DNA of 64,000 bases from Pseudoxanthomonas sangjuensis (GCF_010211755.1 NZ_PDWR01000008.1:62001-126000), one strand, 5' to 3'. Shown: positions 34,926 to 44,106, counted from the stretch's first letter. The notes: generated from the letters alone by a model not told the origin. Translations and numbers: made by a program.

Positions 34926-35510
34926 ATGCTGTTGATGATCGACAACTACGACAGCTTCACCTACAACCTCGTCCAGTACCTGCAGGCGCTGGGCGCGGAG
35001 GTGCGAGTGGAGCGCAACGACGCGCTGACGGTGGAGCAGATCGAGAAGCTCGCGCCCGAGCGCATCGTCGTCTCGCCCGGCCCGTGCACGCCGAACGAAG
35101 CGGGCGTCTCGCTGCAGGTGATCGAAAGCCTCGGCCGCACCACGCCGATCCTCGGTGTCTGCCTCGGCCACCAGAGCATCGGCCAGGCCTACGGCGGCAA
35201 GGTGATCCGCGCCGGCCGCATCATGCACGGCAAGACCTCGCACATCCGCCACCAAGGCAAGGGCGTGTTCGCCGGTTTGCCCGACGGCTACGAGGCGACC
35301 CGCTACCACTCGCTGGTGGTCGAGAAATCCTCGCTGCCCGATGCGCTCGAAGTCACCGCATGGACCGAGAACGACGACGGCAGCTTCGAGGAGATCATGG
35401 GCCTGCGCCACCGCGAATTCCCGGTCGAAGGCGTGCAGTTCCACCCCGAATCGATCCTCACCGAGCACGGCCACGCCCTGCTGAAGAACTTCCTGGAGCG
35501 CACATCGTGA
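34926..35510 (+). CDS. trpG: Anthranilate synthase component II (glutamine amidotransferase)
   Basis: A 194-residue class I amidotransferase supplying ammonia to TrpE. The catalytic triad is seen: Cys in [12 protein letters not shown] (about 75-86), His and Glu in [16 protein letters not shown] (about 167-182). Oxyanion loop [13 protein letters not shown]. Start ATG 34926 is a choice; TTG 34914 (overlapping the SIMPL stop codon) and ATG 34935 are alternatives and none has a strong ribosome site, perhaps because the gene was once coupled to trpE. The C terminus overlaps the lysE-type gene by one base. Confidence 0.93.
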   Translation: MLLMIDNYDSFTYNLVQYLQALGAEVRVERNDALTVEQIEKLAPERIVVSPGPCTPNEAGVSLQVIESLGRTTPILGVCLGHQSIGQAYGGKVIRAGRIMHGKTSHIRHQGKGVFAGLPDGYEATRYHSLVVEKSSLPDALEVTAWTENDDGSFEEIMGLRHREFPVEGVQFHPESILTEHGHALLKNFLERTS

Positions 35511-36154
35511 TGATCGAACCCGCGCAATTGCTGGTGTTCATGCTTGCCGGCTGGCTGCTCAACCTCACGCCCGGCCCCGACGTGCTGTACATCGTGAGCC
35601 AGTCGCTGCGGTCCGGGCGCAGGGCCGGTGCGATCGCCGTCGCCGGCATCAGCGTCGGCTGCCTGGTGCACGTGGCGGTGGCGGCGCTGGGCCTGGGGGC
35701 GCTGCTGGCGACCTCGGCCGCGCTGTTCAACGTCGTCAAATGGGCGGGCGCGCTGTACCTGCTGTGGGTCGGCCTGCGTCTGCTGCGATCGCCGTCGCCG
35801 CCCGCGGCGGTGGAAGCGCCGGTGCGCGAGGCCGCTGCCGGCTCGTTGCGGCAGGTCTTCGCGGGCGGCTTCCTGACCAACGTGCTGAACCCCAAGGTCG
35901 CGTTGTTCTTCCTCGCCTTCGTGCCGCAGTTCATCGCGCCGTCGGCCCACGACAAGACGCTGGCCTTTGCCTTCCTGGGCGTGGTGTTCATCGTCAATTC
36001 GCTGCCGGTCAACTTCGGCTACGTCCTGCTCGCCGGCTGGACGCGACGCAGCCGGGTGGTCGCGCGGGGCATGCATTGGCTGGATCGCATGGCGGGCGTG
36101 CTGTTCATCGGTTTCAGCGCACGGCTGGCCCTGGCGGCGAGGCCGGGCGCATGA
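35510..36154 (+). CDS. LysE/RhtB family amino acid exporter
   Basis: A 214-residue inner membrane protein with about six helices. Conserved family parts: FMLAGWLLNLTPGPDVLYIVSQSLRSGRRAG (about 9-39, with the NLTPGPD motif), GISVGCLVHVAVAALGLGALL and FLTNVLNPKVALFFLAFVPQF (about 122-142). It exports amino acids or related compounds; substrate not readable. Its ATG overlaps the trpG stop codon (TGATG), and it overlaps the next gene by 4 bases, so it is translated within the trp operon. Confidence 0.88.
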   Translation: MIEPAQLLVFMLAGWLLNLTPGPDVLYIVSQSLRSGRRAGAIAVAGISVGCLVHVAVAALGLGALLATSAALFNVVKWAGALYLLWVGLRLLRSPSPPAAVEAPVREAAAGSLRQVFAGGFLTNVLNPKVALFFLAFVPQFIAPSAHDKTLAFAFLGVVFIVNSLPVNFGYVLLAGWTRRSRVVARGMHWLDRMAGVLFIGFSARLALAARPGA

Positions 36155-36690
36155 GCAAGGCTGGCAACGCGGGCATCGAGATGGCTGCGAACGAAAAACT
36201 CTTCGTCGTGATGCTCGGCGGCACCCACCCGAAGGCCCGGGTCGAGCTGCACGACGTCGCCTTCGCCATCGGCGACACGCTCGAATCGACCTACCCGCAG
36301 CTGCGCGCGCAATGGTTCGGCGAACCGCGCGGCGCGCACGTCGATTCGTGGATGGAAGTCGACGGCGTCGACGGCTGGCAGGTGCGTTTCTCCGATGCGC
36401 CGCCACCGGCCGGTTCGCCGAAACTGTTCTTCGTCAATCTCGGCGGCTACGAGAAGGGCGTGTTCGGCGAAGCGCACGCCTACCTGCTGGTGGTCGCCGG
36501 CGACGCGGCCGATGCCAAGGCGAAGGGCAAGGCGCGGGCGGACGCCGGCTGGATGCTGCCGCACAAGGACGCCCTGTACGGGGTGGACGACTGCATCCCG
36601 GTCGAGGTGGCCGGCGGTCGCCACGTGACGCTGGTCGAAGGCCCCCACGCCGGCATTGCGTACCATAGCGACTACCTGGTGATTTCCTGA
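36151..36690 (+). CDS. DUF1543 family protein
   Basis: A 179-residue cytoplasmic protein. [40 protein letters not shown] (about 18-57), [26 protein letters not shown] (about 90-116) and [14 protein letters not shown] are typical of DUF1543, a family of two related halves with no known function. Its start overlaps the exporter stop codon in an ATGA junction. It lies 20 bases before trpD, so it is part of the trp transcription unit. Confidence 0.82.
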   Translation: MSKAGNAGIEMAANEKLFVVMLGGTHPKARVELHDVAFAIGDTLESTYPQLRAQWFGEPRGAHVDSWMEVDGVDGWQVRFSDAPPPAGSPKLFFVNLGGYEKGVFGEAHAYLLVVAGDAADAKAKGKARADAGWMLPHKDALYGVDDCIPVEVAGGRHVTLVEGPHAGIAYHSDYLVIS

Positions 36691-36710
36691 TACCCGAAGG
36701 CGCGGCATCC

Positions 36711-37751
36711 ATGTCGATTTCCCCACAAGAAGCCCTGCAGCGGACCATCGAGCATCGCGAGATCTTCCGCGACGAGATGATCGACCTGATGCGCCAGATC
36801 ATGCGCGGCGACGTCTCGCCGACGATGACCGCGGCGATCCTGACCGGGCTGCGGGTCAAGAAGGAGACCGTCGGCGAAATCGCCGGCGCGGCGACGGTGA
36901 TGCGCGAGTTCTCGCGCGCGGTCGACGTTGCGGATCGCACGCATCTCGTCGACATCGTCGGCACCGGCGGCGACGGCTCGCACACCTTCAACATCTCGAC
37001 CTGCTCGATCTTCGTCGTGGCCGCCGCCGGCGCGCGCGTGGCCAAGCACGGCAACCGCAGCGTGTCGTCGAAGTCGGGCAGCGCCGACGCGCTGGAGGCG
37101 CTGGGCGCGAACATCGAGCTGCAGCCGGAGCAGGTCGCGCGCTCGATCGCGCGCACCGGCATCGGCTTCATGTTCGCGCCGATCCACCATCCGGCGATGA
37201 AGGCGGTGGCGCCGGTGCGGCGCGAGATGGGCGTGCGCACCATCTTCAACATCCTCGGCCCGCTGACCAACCCGGCCGGCGCGCCGGGCATCCTGATGGG
37301 CGTGTTCCACCCCGACCTGGTCGGCATCCAGGCGCGCGTGCTGCGCGAACTCGGCGCCGAGCGCGCGCTGGTGGTGTGGGGCCGCGACAACATGGACGAA
37401 CTCTCGCTCGGCGCGGGAACGCTCGTCGGCGAATTGCGCGACGGCAAGGTCAGCGAATACGAGCTGCACCCCGAGGATTTCGGCATCGCGATGTCGCACA
37501 GCCGCAACCTGCGCGTGGCCGGCCCGGCCGAGTCGAAGGCGATGCTGCTGAAGGTGCTGGACAACCATCCGGGCCCGGCGCGCGACATCGTGCTGCTCAA
37601 CGCCGGCGCGGCGTTGTACGTGTCCGGCGTCGCCGACGATATCGCCCACGGCATCCAGCTCGCGCGCGCGGCGATCGCTTCCGGCGCCGCGCTGGCGAAG
37701 CTGCAGGAATTCGTCGCCGCCACGCAGGCCCTGGCGAAGGAGGCTGCGTGA
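36711..37751 (+). CDS. trpD: Anthranilate phosphoribosyltransferase
   Basis: A 346-residue enzyme transferring phosphoribose from PRPP to anthranilate. Landmarks: [53 protein letters not shown] (about 80-132, PRPP- and substrate-binding loops), [39 protein letters not shown] (about 154-192). Full length. It overlaps the following monooxygenase-type gene by one base. Confidence 0.95.
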   Translation: MSISPQEALQRTIEHREIFRDEMIDLMRQIMRGDVSPTMTAAILTGLRVKKETVGEIAGAATVMREFSRAVDVADRTHLVDIVGTGGDGSHTFNISTCSIFVVAAAGARVAKHGNRSVSSKSGSADALEALGANIELQPEQVARSIARTGIGFMFAPIHHPAMKAVAPVRREMGVRTIFNILGPLTNPAGAPGILMGVFHPDLVGIQARVLRELGAERALVVWGRDNMDELSLGAGTLVGELRDGKVSEYELHPEDFGIAMSHSRNLRVAGPAESKAMLLKVLDNHPGPARDIVLLNAGAALYVSGVADDIAHGIQLARAAIASGAALAKLQEFVAATQALAKEAA

Positions 37752-38116
37752 TGTCCGGCAACGGTTTCGCGGAATTGCCGCAGCCGCCGTACTACGCGGT
37801 GATCTTCTCGTCGCGGCGCAACGGCCGCGACGAGGAAGGCTACGCCGCGGCGGCACGGCGGATGGTCGAGCTGGTGGCGACGCAGCCGGGGTTCCTCGGC
37901 GTCGAGTCGGCGCGTGGCGGCGACGGCTTCGGCATCACCGTCGCCTATTTCGACAGCGAGGACGCGATCCGCGGCTGGAAGGCGAACGCCGAGCACGCGG
38001 CCGCGCGCGAACGGGGACGGCGCGACTGGTACGAACACTTCGAGTTGCGCGTGGCGAAGGTCGAGCGCGCCTATGGCTGGGATGCCGAGCGGAGAGCGCA
38101 GAGGAGCGAGGAGTGA
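37751..38116 (+). CDS. Antibiotic biosynthesis monooxygenase-like (ABM) protein
   Basis: A 121-residue protein of the dimeric alpha-beta barrel type. YYAVIFSSRRNGRDEEGYAAAARRMVELVATQPGFLGVESARGGDGFGITVAYFDSEDAIRGWKANAEHAAARERGRRDWYEHFELRVAKVERAY covers the ABM domain, with the DxxWKxxxEHxxAxxxGR pattern of the family. Function unknown; members can be quinone or heme monooxygenases or just stabilising proteins. The last few residues (AQRSEE) fall in a simple repeat. It lies between trpD and trpC and starts on the trpD stop codon (TGATG). Confidence 0.82.
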   Translation: MSGNGFAELPQPPYYAVIFSSRRNGRDEEGYAAAARRMVELVATQPGFLGVESARGGDGFGITVAYFDSEDAIRGWKANAEHAAARERGRRDWYEHFELRVAKVERAYGWDAERRAQRSEE

Positions 38117-38181
38117 GTAGAAAACCGGATTGCCGCTGGCTGCTCCTCACTCCTCACTCCTCACTCCTCTTCACTCTCTAC
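38095..38181. repeat. Simple GAGGAGTGAG / CTCACTCCTC hairpin repeat
   Basis: GAGGAGCGAGGAGTGAG near 38101-38117 faces about four tandem CTCACTC-type units at 38143-38176. The two sides can pair to a long stem in the trpD-trpC region. The left arm encodes the end of the ABM protein. The tandem units could vary in number. Confidence 0.7.
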
Positions 38182-38187
38182 TGATCC

Positions 38188-38982
38188 ATGAGCGACATCC
38201 TCAACACCATTCTGGCGCGCAAGGCCGGGGAAGTCGCCGAGCGCCGCGGCCGCGTCCCGCTCGACGAACTGAAGGCGCGCGTGCGCGACGCCTCGCCGGT
38301 GCGCGGTTTCGCCGATTCGCTGCATGCGGCGATCGCCCACGGCGACCCGGCGGTGATCGCCGAGGTCAAGAAGGCCAGCCCGTCGAAGGGCGTGATCCGC
38401 CCGGACTTCCATCCGGCCGAGATCGCGGTCAGCTACGAGTTCGGCGGCGCCTCGTGCCTGTCGGTGCTGACCGACGTCGATTTCTTCCAGGGGAGCGACG
38501 CCTACCTGCAGCAGGCGCGCGAGGCGTGCACGCTGCCGGTGCTGCGCAAGGACTTCACGGTCGATCCGTACCAGGTGTACGAGGCGCGCGCGCTGGGCGC
38601 CGACTGCATCCTGCTGATCGTCGCCGCGCTCGACGACTTCCAGCTGGCCGAGCTGTCGGACCTGGCGATGCAGCTGGGCATGGACGTGCTGGTCGAGGTG
38701 CACGACATCGACGAGCTGGAGCGCGCGCTGCAGGTGCCGGCGCCGCTGCTGGGCATCAACAACCGCAACCTGCGCACCTTCGAGGTCTCGCTCGACGTGA
38801 CCTTGTCGATGAAGGACGCGGTGCCGAAGGATCGCCTGCTGGTCACCGAGAGCGGCATCCTCGCCCCGGCCGACGTGGCGACGATGCGCGGCGCCGGCGT
38901 GCACGCGTTCCTGGTCGGCGAGACCTTCATGCGCGCCGAGGAGCCGGGCGAGGCGCTGCGTACGCTATTCTTCGACGCATGA
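38188..38982 (+). CDS. trpC: Indole-3-glycerol phosphate synthase
   Basis: A 264-residue TIM-barrel enzyme closing the indole ring in Trp synthesis. Signatures: [43 protein letters not shown] (about 51-93), [50 protein letters not shown] and [12 protein letters not shown]. Catalytic Lys, Glu and Asn residues are in place. It is a monofunctional TrpC, not fused to TrpF. Its stop codon overlaps the following HAD gene in an ATGA junction. Confidence 0.95.
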   Translation: MSDILNTILARKAGEVAERRGRVPLDELKARVRDASPVRGFADSLHAAIAHGDPAVIAEVKKASPSKGVIRPDFHPAEIAVSYEFGGASCLSVLTDVDFFQGSDAYLQQAREACTLPVLRKDFTVDPYQVYEARALGADCILLIVAALDDFQLAELSDLAMQLGMDVLVEVHDIDELERALQVPAPLLGINNRNLRTFEVSLDVTLSMKDAVPKDRLLVTESGILAPADVATMRGAGVHAFLVGETFMRAEEPGEALRTLFFDA

Positions 38983-39689
38983 GCGACAGGTACCCCGAAC
39001 CGCGCGCGAACGCGGCGCTGGTCGTCTTCGACTTCGATCACACCCTCTACGACGGCGATTCCGGCAGCCACCTGTTCGCGTGGCTGATCAGGCGCAACCC
39101 GCTGCGCGTGCTCGCCGCGCTGCTGGCCACGCCGCTGCTGGGCCCGATGGTGGCGTGGTTGCCGACGCGCCGCCATGGCATTTCCGGCTACGTGTGGATC
39201 GGCACCTTCGGCCTGCGCCGCGCGCGCGAGTTCGACGCATGGATCGACCGCTACGTGCGCGGGCACGAAGCGGGCATCCGCGCGCGGCTGCTGCCGCAGG
39301 CGCTGGAAGTGTTCGCGCGGCACCGCCGCGACGGCGACCGCGTGGTGGTCGCCACCGGCGCGCCGCCGGAGCTGGCGCGGGCGATCCTCGCCTTCGTCGC
39401 CCACCAGGACGTGCCGGTGATCGGCACCGAGGTCGGGCCGCGCCTCGGCGCGATGATGGCGCTGCGCCACTGCCACAGCGAGGAGAAGATGCGCATGCTG
39501 CGCGAGCGCGGCTACGGCGGGATCGACGTGGCGTATTCGGGTTCCAGCGCCGACCTGCCGCTGCTGAAGGCGGCGAAGTCGCCGGTGGTGGTGAATCCGA
39601 AGGCGAAGAACGTGGCGATGTTCCGCCGCGCGCTGCCGGAAGGGACGCCGATCCTCAACTGGGGCTGCAAGGATCGCGGCGGGTCGTAG
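38979..39689 (+). CDS. HAD-IB family phosphatase
   Basis: A 236-residue phosphatase of the haloacid dehalogenase superfamily, SerB-like class IB. Motif [16 protein letters not shown] (about 14-28), motif [12 protein letters not shown] (about 123), the lysine in HSEEKMRML and motif [26 protein letters not shown] are seen. A hydrophobic segment ([20 protein letters not shown]) suits the cap of the YfhB/PgpC-like group that acts on phosphoglycerol lipids. Cotranscribed with trpC, though no link to Trp synthesis is evident. Confidence 0.85.
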   Translation: MSDRYPEPRANAALVVFDFDHTLYDGDSGSHLFAWLIRRNPLRVLAALLATPLLGPMVAWLPTRRHGISGYVWIGTFGLRRAREFDAWIDRYVRGHEAGIRARLLPQALEVFARHRRDGDRVVVATGAPPELARAILAFVAHQDVPVIGTEVGPRLGAMMALRHCHSEEKMRMLRERGYGGIDVAYSGSSADLPLLKAAKSPVVVNPKAKNVAMFRRALPEGTPILNWGCKDRGGS

Positions 39690-39719
39690 GGGCAGGGCGC
39701 GCCGCGCCCCGGCCGGGCG

Positions 39720-40097
39720 TCAACCGCGCTCGACGACCTTCAGGTCGCGGATGAAATCCCGCCACCCGTACTCCGCGAAGTCGCGGAACTCGCCGGCGTC
39801 GTAGAAGCGCCCGAAGCAGTTCTGGCAGCTTTCGAACCAGATGTGCGGCTGGATCGGGTCGACCATGCGGATCAGTTGCCGCTCGCCGTCGCAGGACGGG
39901 CACGGCAGGCCGCGGTCGACCTTGTTGCATTCCTCGCCCCTGGCCGCGTCGCCGGTGTCGATCGCCTCGGCGCGGTCCTTCAGCAACTCGAACGCGCGCA
40001 TGCCGAACCACATCCCGCGGCAGTTCGTGCAGCGATGCGCGTCGGCCTCGGGCAGTGCCAGCCTCTCCATCGGGTGATGGCACTTGGGGCATTCCAT
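39720..40097 (-). CDS. Zinc-ribbon (zf-TFIIB type) protein
   Basis: A 125-residue protein with two zinc ribbons. The first is [39 protein letters not shown], the zf-TFIIB pattern (PF13453) with the CxxC...CxxCxGxWF signature; the second is [41 protein letters not shown]. Function unknown. Start ATG 40097, chosen because the protein then begins at the ribbon. It is downstream of clp on the same strand, 22 bases away, and probably cotranscribed. Confidence 0.8.
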   Translation of the reverse strand: MECPKCHHPMERLALPEADAHRCTNCRGMWFGMRAFELLKDRAEAIDTGDAARGEECNKVDRGLPCPSCDGERQLIRMVDPIQPHIWFESCQNCFGRFYDAGEFRDFAEYGWRDFIRDLKVVERG

Positions 40098-40119
40098 GGC
40101 GGGACCGGCCTTGCGGGGA

Positions 40120-40806
40120 TCAGCGGGTGCCGTACAGCACCACGGTCTTGCCGCGGGCGTGCAGGGCGCCATCGGCCTGCAGCTTCTTGAGCACGCGGCC
40201 GGCCATCTCGCGCGAGCAGCCGACCAGGCGCGCCAGTTCCTGCCGCGACACGCGCAGCTGGGTGCCCTGCGGATGGCTCATCGCCTCCGGCTCCTTGGCC
40301 AGGTCGAACAGGGTGCGGACGATGCGGTCGGTGACGTCGAGGAAGGCCAGGCGGCTGGCCTTGCGGCTGGTGTCCAGCAGGCGCCGCGACAACTGCGCGC
40401 CGATCGCGTACAGCAGCCTCGGCGCGTCGGCGGCCAGCGGGCCGGAGAACAGCTGCTGGATGCGCTCGTAGCCGACTTCGGCCAGCTCGCACTGGGTGCG
40501 CGTGCGCAGGATCACTTCGCGCTTGTCGGATTCGATGAACAGGCCCATCTCGCCGACGAACTGCCCCGGGCCGAAATAGCCCAGCACCAGCTCGCGGTCG
40601 TCGGCTTCCTCGGTGATGATGCTGACCGAGCCGCTGACCACGTAGTACAGGGTGCCGGCCGGATCGCCGGGGCGGAACACGTCCGCACGCGCCGGATAGC
40701 GCCTGCGGTGGCTGTGGGCAAGGAAGCGGTCGATTGTGCTGCGATCAGGAGACAAGGGACTCACGGTAGGGCGCAGGGGCGTGAACGGGGGAATACTCGT
40801 GCTCAT
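40120..40806 (-). CDS. clp: Clp, CRP-family global regulator
   Basis: A 228-residue CRP/FNR family regulator. The body [43 protein letters not shown] (about 25-67), [39 protein letters not shown] and the helix-turn-helix [28 protein letters not shown] (about 185-212) match the Xanthomonas Clp protein, which controls virulence and exoenzyme genes and is antagonised by cyclic di-GMP instead of activated by cAMP. The last 40 residues appear almost identical to what I recall of X. campestris Clp; only the N-terminal 20 residues differ. A 25-base palindrome lies just upstream. Confidence 0.93.
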   Translation of the reverse strand: MSTSIPPFTPLRPTVSPLSPDRSTIDRFLAHSHRRRYPARADVFRPGDPAGTLYYVVSGSVSIITEEADDRELVLGYFGPGQFVGEMGLFIESDKREVILRTRTQCELAEVGYERIQQLFSGPLAADAPRLLYAIGAQLSRRLLDTSRKASRLAFLDVTDRIVRTLFDLAKEPEAMSHPQGTQLRVSRQELARLVGCSREMAGRVLKKLQADGALHARGKTVVLYGTR

Positions 40807-40834
40807 AAACGACGCTTTTCCGTTGTGTCGGCCA

Positions 40835-40859
40835 AAGCTTGGCGAGTTAAGCCAAGCTT
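40835..40859. promoter_or_regulatory. Perfect 9-bp inverted repeat upstream of clp
   Basis: AAGCTTGGC and GCCAAGCTT flank a 7-base GAGTTAA, 29 bases before the clp start codon. It could be an operator or an RNA hairpin in the clp leader. It does not fit the TGTGA-N6-TCACA type CRP/Clp site. Confidence 0.45.
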
Positions 40860-41020
40860 AATCTTATTCCGCATGCCACGGCAAACCGGGCTCCGGAGGC
40901 AGTCCGAACCGCCCCGCACGCCGGATCTGCCGGTCGGCGGCGGCTGGCCGACATACCGCTGCAGGCGCATTTGCCGCATAATCGCGCCCCTCTTCCGACG
41001 CCCCCAGAGGGACTACCGCC

Positions 41021-41815
41021 GTGGTCAAGCCACTGCCGCGCCTGCGCCTGCAGGGATTCAACAACCTGACCAAAGCGCTCAGCTTCAACATCTACGACGT
41101 CAGCTACGCCCAGTCCGAGGCCGAACGCCGGCGCTACATCGAGTACATCGACGAGGAATACAACGCCGACCGGCTGACCCAGATCCTGACCGACGTGGCG
41201 GAGATCATCGGCGCCAACATCCTCAACATCGCCCGCCAGGACTACGACCCGCAGGGCGCGTCGGTGACCATCCTGATCTCCGAGGAGCCGGTGATCGACA
41301 AGAAGCAGGCCGGCAGGGAGATCATCTCCGACGCCGTGGTGGCGCACATGGACAAGAGCCACATCACCGTGCACACCTATCCGGAGACCCATCCGGACAA
41401 CGGCATCGCGACCTTCCGCGCCGACATCGACGTGGCCACCTGCGGGGTGATTTCGCCGCTGAAGGCGTTGAACTACCTGATCGAGAGCTTCGAGTCCGAC
41501 ATCGTGATCATGGACTACCGCGTGCGCGGCTTCACCCGCGACATCAAGGGCAAGAAGCACTACATCGACCACAAGATCAACTCGATCCAGGACTACCTGG
41601 CCAAGAACATCCGCACCCGCTACGAGATGCTCGACGTCAACGTGTACCAGGAGAACCTGTTCCACACCAAGATGCACCTGAAGGAATTCGACCTGGACAC
41701 CTATCTGTTCGAGGAGAAGGCCAAGAACCTGTCGTTCAAGGAGCGGATGAAGATCGAGGCGCGGCTGAAGCGCGAGATCGAGGAGCTGTACCACGGCCGC
41801 AACCTGGTCGACTGA
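41021..41815 (+). CDS. speD: S-adenosylmethionine decarboxylase (proenzyme, E. coli type)
   Basis: A 264-residue proenzyme giving decarboxylated SAM for spermidine synthesis. The self-cleavage site is in [15 protein letters not shown] (serine about residue 113), leading to the pyruvoyl cofactor; the [33 protein letters not shown] and [15 protein letters not shown] segments match the long enterobacterial class. Start GTG 41021. A CATAAT box lies about 40 bases upstream. Divergent from clp across 214 bases. Confidence 0.93.
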   Translation: MVKPLPRLRLQGFNNLTKALSFNIYDVSYAQSEAERRRYIEYIDEEYNADRLTQILTDVAEIIGANILNIARQDYDPQGASVTILISEEPVIDKKQAGREIISDAVVAHMDKSHITVHTYPETHPDNGIATFRADIDVATCGVISPLKALNYLIESFESDIVIMDYRVRGFTRDIKGKKHYIDHKINSIQDYLAKNIRTRYEMLDVNVYQENLFHTKMHLKEFDLDTYLFEEKAKNLSFKERMKIEARLKREIEELYHGRNLVD

Positions 41816-41832
41816 GGCGACAGCGCACGCGC

Positions 41833-41838
41833 TATAAT
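41833..41838 (+). promoter_or_regulatory. -10 box of the SMR transporter gene
   Basis: A perfect TATAAT. Transcription from about seven bases downstream would include the riboswitch candidate at 41851 in full. Confidence 0.55.
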
Positions 41839-41850
41839 CCGCGCGAGATT

Positions 41851-41880
41851 GCGGGACGACCCGCACGCGCCACGGCGCGC
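41851..41880 (+). ncRNA. Candidate guanidine-II (mini-ykkC) riboswitch
   Basis: Hairpin 1 is GCGGG-ACGA-CCCGC, a perfect 5-bp stem with the ACGR tetraloop that defines guanidine-II riboswitches. Hairpin 2, two bases on, is GCGCC-ACGG-CGCGC: it shows an ACGG loop if a C-C closing mismatch is accepted, or a CACG loop in a perfect 5-bp stem. So the second half is imperfect. The context, a SugE/Gdx-like gene directly downstream, is exactly that expected for this class. Ligand binding is inferred. Confidence 0.5.
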
Positions 41881-41891
41881 ATCCACGACCG

Positions 41892-41927
41892 ACGGCGGTC
41901 CGGCGAACCCGGGCCGCCGTTTTCGTT
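41892..41927 (+). terminator. Terminator-like hairpin between riboswitch and SMR gene
   Basis: ACGGCGGTCCGG pairs with CCGGGCCGCCGT (12 bp, one G-T wobble) around CGAAC and is followed by TTTCGTT. Placed between the riboswitch candidate and the gene, it could give transcriptional control; alternatively it ends speD transcripts. Confidence 0.65.
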
Positions 41928-41955
41928 CCGGGCCATCGATGGCATGGAGACGGAC

Positions 41956-42279
41956 ATGGCGTGGTTTTATCTGTTGCTGGCGGGCCTGTTCGCGGTCGGG
42001 TTCGCGATCGGCCTGAAGCAGGCCGAGGGCTTCACCCGCCTGTGGCCCAGCGTGGCGGCGCTGCTGGCGGCCGCGATCAGCCTGTGGCTGCTGACCCTGG
42101 CGCTGAAGACGCTGCCGGTGGGCACCGCCTACGCGGTATGGACGGGGATCGGTGCGGCCGGCGTGGCGATCGTCGGCATCGCGCTGTTCGCCGAAAGCGC
42201 CGCGCCGTTGCGCCTGCTGTGCATCGGCCTGATCGTGGCGGGCGCGATCGGCCTGCAGCTGCTGGCGCCGCGGGCCTGA
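41956..42279 (+). CDS. SMR family transporter (SugE/Gdx-like) lacking the essential glutamate
   Basis: A 107-residue four-helix protein of the small multidrug resistance family, closest to SugE/Gdx guanidinium exporters: [24 protein letters not shown] (9-32), [33 protein letters not shown] (about 50-82). In SugE/EmrE proteins helix 1 has an indispensable glutamate (AGLLEVVWAVGLK in E. coli); here codon 13 is GCG, Ala, and the following Trp is Phe. The rest, including [11 protein letters not shown], is intact. It is preceded by a riboswitch candidate. So either it is inactive, works as a partner subunit, or has a changed mechanism. Confidence 0.85.
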   Translation: MAWFYLLLAGLFAVGFAIGLKQAEGFTRLWPSVAALLAAAISLWLLTLALKTLPVGTAYAVWTGIGAAGVAIVGIALFAESAAPLRLLCIGLIVAGAIGLQLLAPRA

Positions 42280-42293
42280 ATCGGCGCGCCGCG

Positions 42294-42938
42294 CTACAGC
42301 CGGTAGGCGACCGCCTTCATGAACTTCGACGCCGCGGCCATCAGCGCCGGGATCGGTTGCGGCAGCGCCCGGGCGCCGGCGTGCTCGGCGTAGTCGGCGT
42401 GGCGGGCCTCGTCGGCCTTCATCACCTTGAGGATCTCGCGGCTGCGCAGGTCGGCCTCGGGCAGGGTTTCGAGGTGTTCGTCCAGGTGCGCCTCGACCTG
42501 GCGTTCGGTTTCGACCACGAAGCCCAGGTTCCAGCCGTCGCCGCGCAGGCCGGCCAGCGCGCCCAGTGCGTAGCTGCCGGCGTACCATAGCGGGTTGAAC
42601 AGGCTGGGGCGGCTGCCCAGTTCGTCCAGCCGGTCGGCGCACCAGGCCAGGTGGTCGGTTTCCTCCTGCGCCGCCTCCAGCAGGTGCCCGCGGGTCTCCG
42701 CTTCGCGGGCGACCGCGGCCTGGCCGAAGTACAGGCCCTGGGCGCAGACCTCGCCGACGTGGTTGATCCGCATCAGCCCGGCGGCATGGCGGCGCTCGGC
42801 GGCGTCCAGTTCGACGTCCGGGGTCGACCCGGCCGGGCTGGGCCGGTGCGCGGCGGGCCGGCCGAACACGGTGTCCAGCGCGCGCTGCGCTTCGACCAGC
42901 AGCTGGTCCAGCGGGGTGAACTGGCGGACATGGGCCAT
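42294..42938 (-). CDS. coq7: 2-polyprenyl-3-methyl-6-methoxy-benzoquinol hydroxylase
   Basis: A 214-residue di-iron hydroxylase for the penultimate ubiquinone step. The ferritin-like ligand motifs are [52 protein letters not shown] and [16 protein letters not shown], giving the E...ExxH twice. Start ATG 42938 with GGAG nine bases upstream. The C terminus is 14 bases from the convergent SMR gene end. Confidence 0.93.
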   Translation of the reverse strand: MAHVRQFTPLDQLLVEAQRALDTVFGRPAAHRPSPAGSTPDVELDAAERRHAAGLMRINHVGEVCAQGLYFGQAAVAREAETRGHLLEAAQEETDHLAWCADRLDELGSRPSLFNPLWYAGSYALGALAGLRGDGWNLGFVVETERQVEAHLDEHLETLPEADLRSREILKVMKADEARHADYAEHAGARALPQPIPALMAAASKFMKAVAYRL

Positions 42939-43146
42939 CGGGACGGTCTCCGGCGGGGGCGGGTCCATTTTCGCGCCGCGGCCCGGTGCTGGTCACCCGG
43001 GGCCTAGTGGCTTGCGCGAAGTCGGCGCGGCGGGTATCATCCCGCTTCTTTTTCGCCGCACCACATCGCGTGGCAAAGTTCCGCCGGGCGTCCCGCCTGC
43101 CGGAATCCGCCCGACCGGGTACCCCCAAGAGAATCCAGAGTTCGCC

Positions 43147-43575
43147 ATGACCACTTTCACCGCAAAGTCCGAGACCGTCCAGCGCGACTGGTATCTCGTC
43201 GACGCCACCGGCAAGACGCTGGGCCGCCTGAGCACCGAGCTCGCGCGTCGCCTGCGCGGCAAGCACAAGCCCGTCTACACCCCGCACGTCGATACCGGCG
43301 ACTACCTGGTCGTCATCAACGCCGAGAAGATCGCCGTCACCGGCAACAAGCTGGCCGACAAGCAGTACCACCGCTTCACCGGCTACATCGGCAACCTGAA
43401 GACCGAGACCCTGGCCCAGGCGCTGGAGCGCCATCCGGAGCGCGTCATCGAGATCGCGGTCAAGGGCATGCTGCCGAAGGGCCCGCTGGGCCGCGCGATG
43501 TACCGCAAGCTCAAGGTCTACAAGGGTGCCGAGCACCCGCACGCCGCCCAGCAGCCGCAAGTCCTGGATATCTAA
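43147..43575 (+). CDS. rplM: 50S ribosomal protein L13
   Basis: A 142-residue ribosomal protein. [54 protein letters not shown] and [31 protein letters not shown] are diagnostic. It forms the usual rplM-rpsI pair, three bases before rpsI. A GTATCAT -10-like box lies about 110 bases upstream, leaving a long leader in which L13 autoregulation could occur, as known in E. coli. Confidence 0.97.
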   Translation: MTTFTAKSETVQRDWYLVDATGKTLGRLSTELARRLRGKHKPVYTPHVDTGDYLVVINAEKIAVTGNKLADKQYHRFTGYIGNLKTETLAQALERHPERVIEIAVKGMLPKGPLGRAMYRKLKVYKGAEHPHAAQQPQVLDI

Positions 43576-43578
43576 GTC

Positions 43579-43971
43579 ATGGCCATCACCCAAAACTACG
43601 GCACCGGCCGTCGCAAGTCCTCCACCGCCCGCGTGTTCCTGCGCAAGGGCACCGGCAAGATCACCGTCAACGACCGTCCGCTGGACGAGTTCTTCGGCCG
43701 CGAGACCGCGCGCATGATCGTGCGCCAGCCGCTGGAGCTGACCAACAACACCGAGAACTTCGACATCGTCGTCACCGCCAGCGGCGGCGGCACCACCGGC
43801 CAGGCCGGTGCGATCCGCCTGGGCATCGCCCGCGCGCTGGTCGAGTATGACGAGAGCCTGAAGACCGAACTGCGCAAGGCCGGGTTCATGACCCGCGACG
43901 CGCGCGAGGTCGAGCGCAAGAAGGTCGGCCTGCACAAGGCACGCCGCGCCACCCAGTTCTCGAAGCGTTAA
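43579..43971 (+). CDS. rpsI: 30S ribosomal protein S9
   Basis: A 130-residue ribosomal protein recognised by [48 protein letters not shown] and the conserved basic tail [24 protein letters not shown] that reaches the P site. Cotranscribed with rplM. Confidence 0.97.
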   Translation: MAITQNYGTGRRKSSTARVFLRKGTGKITVNDRPLDEFFGRETARMIVRQPLELTNNTENFDIVVTASGGGTTGQAGAIRLGIARALVEYDESLKTELRKAGFMTRDAREVERKKVGLHKARRATQFSKR

Positions 43972-43979
43972 TGGTTTGC

Positions 43980-44010
43980 TTGCGCCGGGGCTTCGCTTCG
44001 GCGCTACAAT
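43980..44010 (+). promoter_or_regulatory. Promoter of tRNA-Gln
   Basis: TTGCGC (43980) and TACAAT (44005) are 19 bases apart and lie 9 bases before the mature tRNA, a plausible sigma-70 promoter. Confidence 0.4.
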
Positions 44011-44019
44011 CCGCTGCAT

Positions 44020-44094
44020 AGCCCCGTCGCCAAGCGGTAAGGCACCTGACTCTGACTCAGGCATTCGGTGGTTCGAATCCATCCGGGGCTGCCA
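44020..44094 (+). tRNA. tRNA-Gln (anticodon CTG)
   Basis: A complete cloverleaf: acceptor AGCCCCG with CGGGGCT, D arm GCCAAGCGGTAAGGC, anticodon stem CCTGA/TCAGG with loop CTCTGAC, T arm with GGTTCGAATCC and an encoded 3' CCA. The anticodon CTG reads CAG. D- and T-arm sequences match bacterial tRNA-Gln. Confidence 0.95.
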
Positions 44095-44106
44095 AATCCG
44101 AAGACC

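Noticed and set aside
38095-38181. CRISPR-like short tandem repeats
   Set aside because: Units are only about seven bases, without spacers, and no cas genes are in the window.
40835-40859. Clp autoregulatory site
   Set aside because: The palindrome has a different sequence and spacing from TGTGA-N6-TCACA-type sites.
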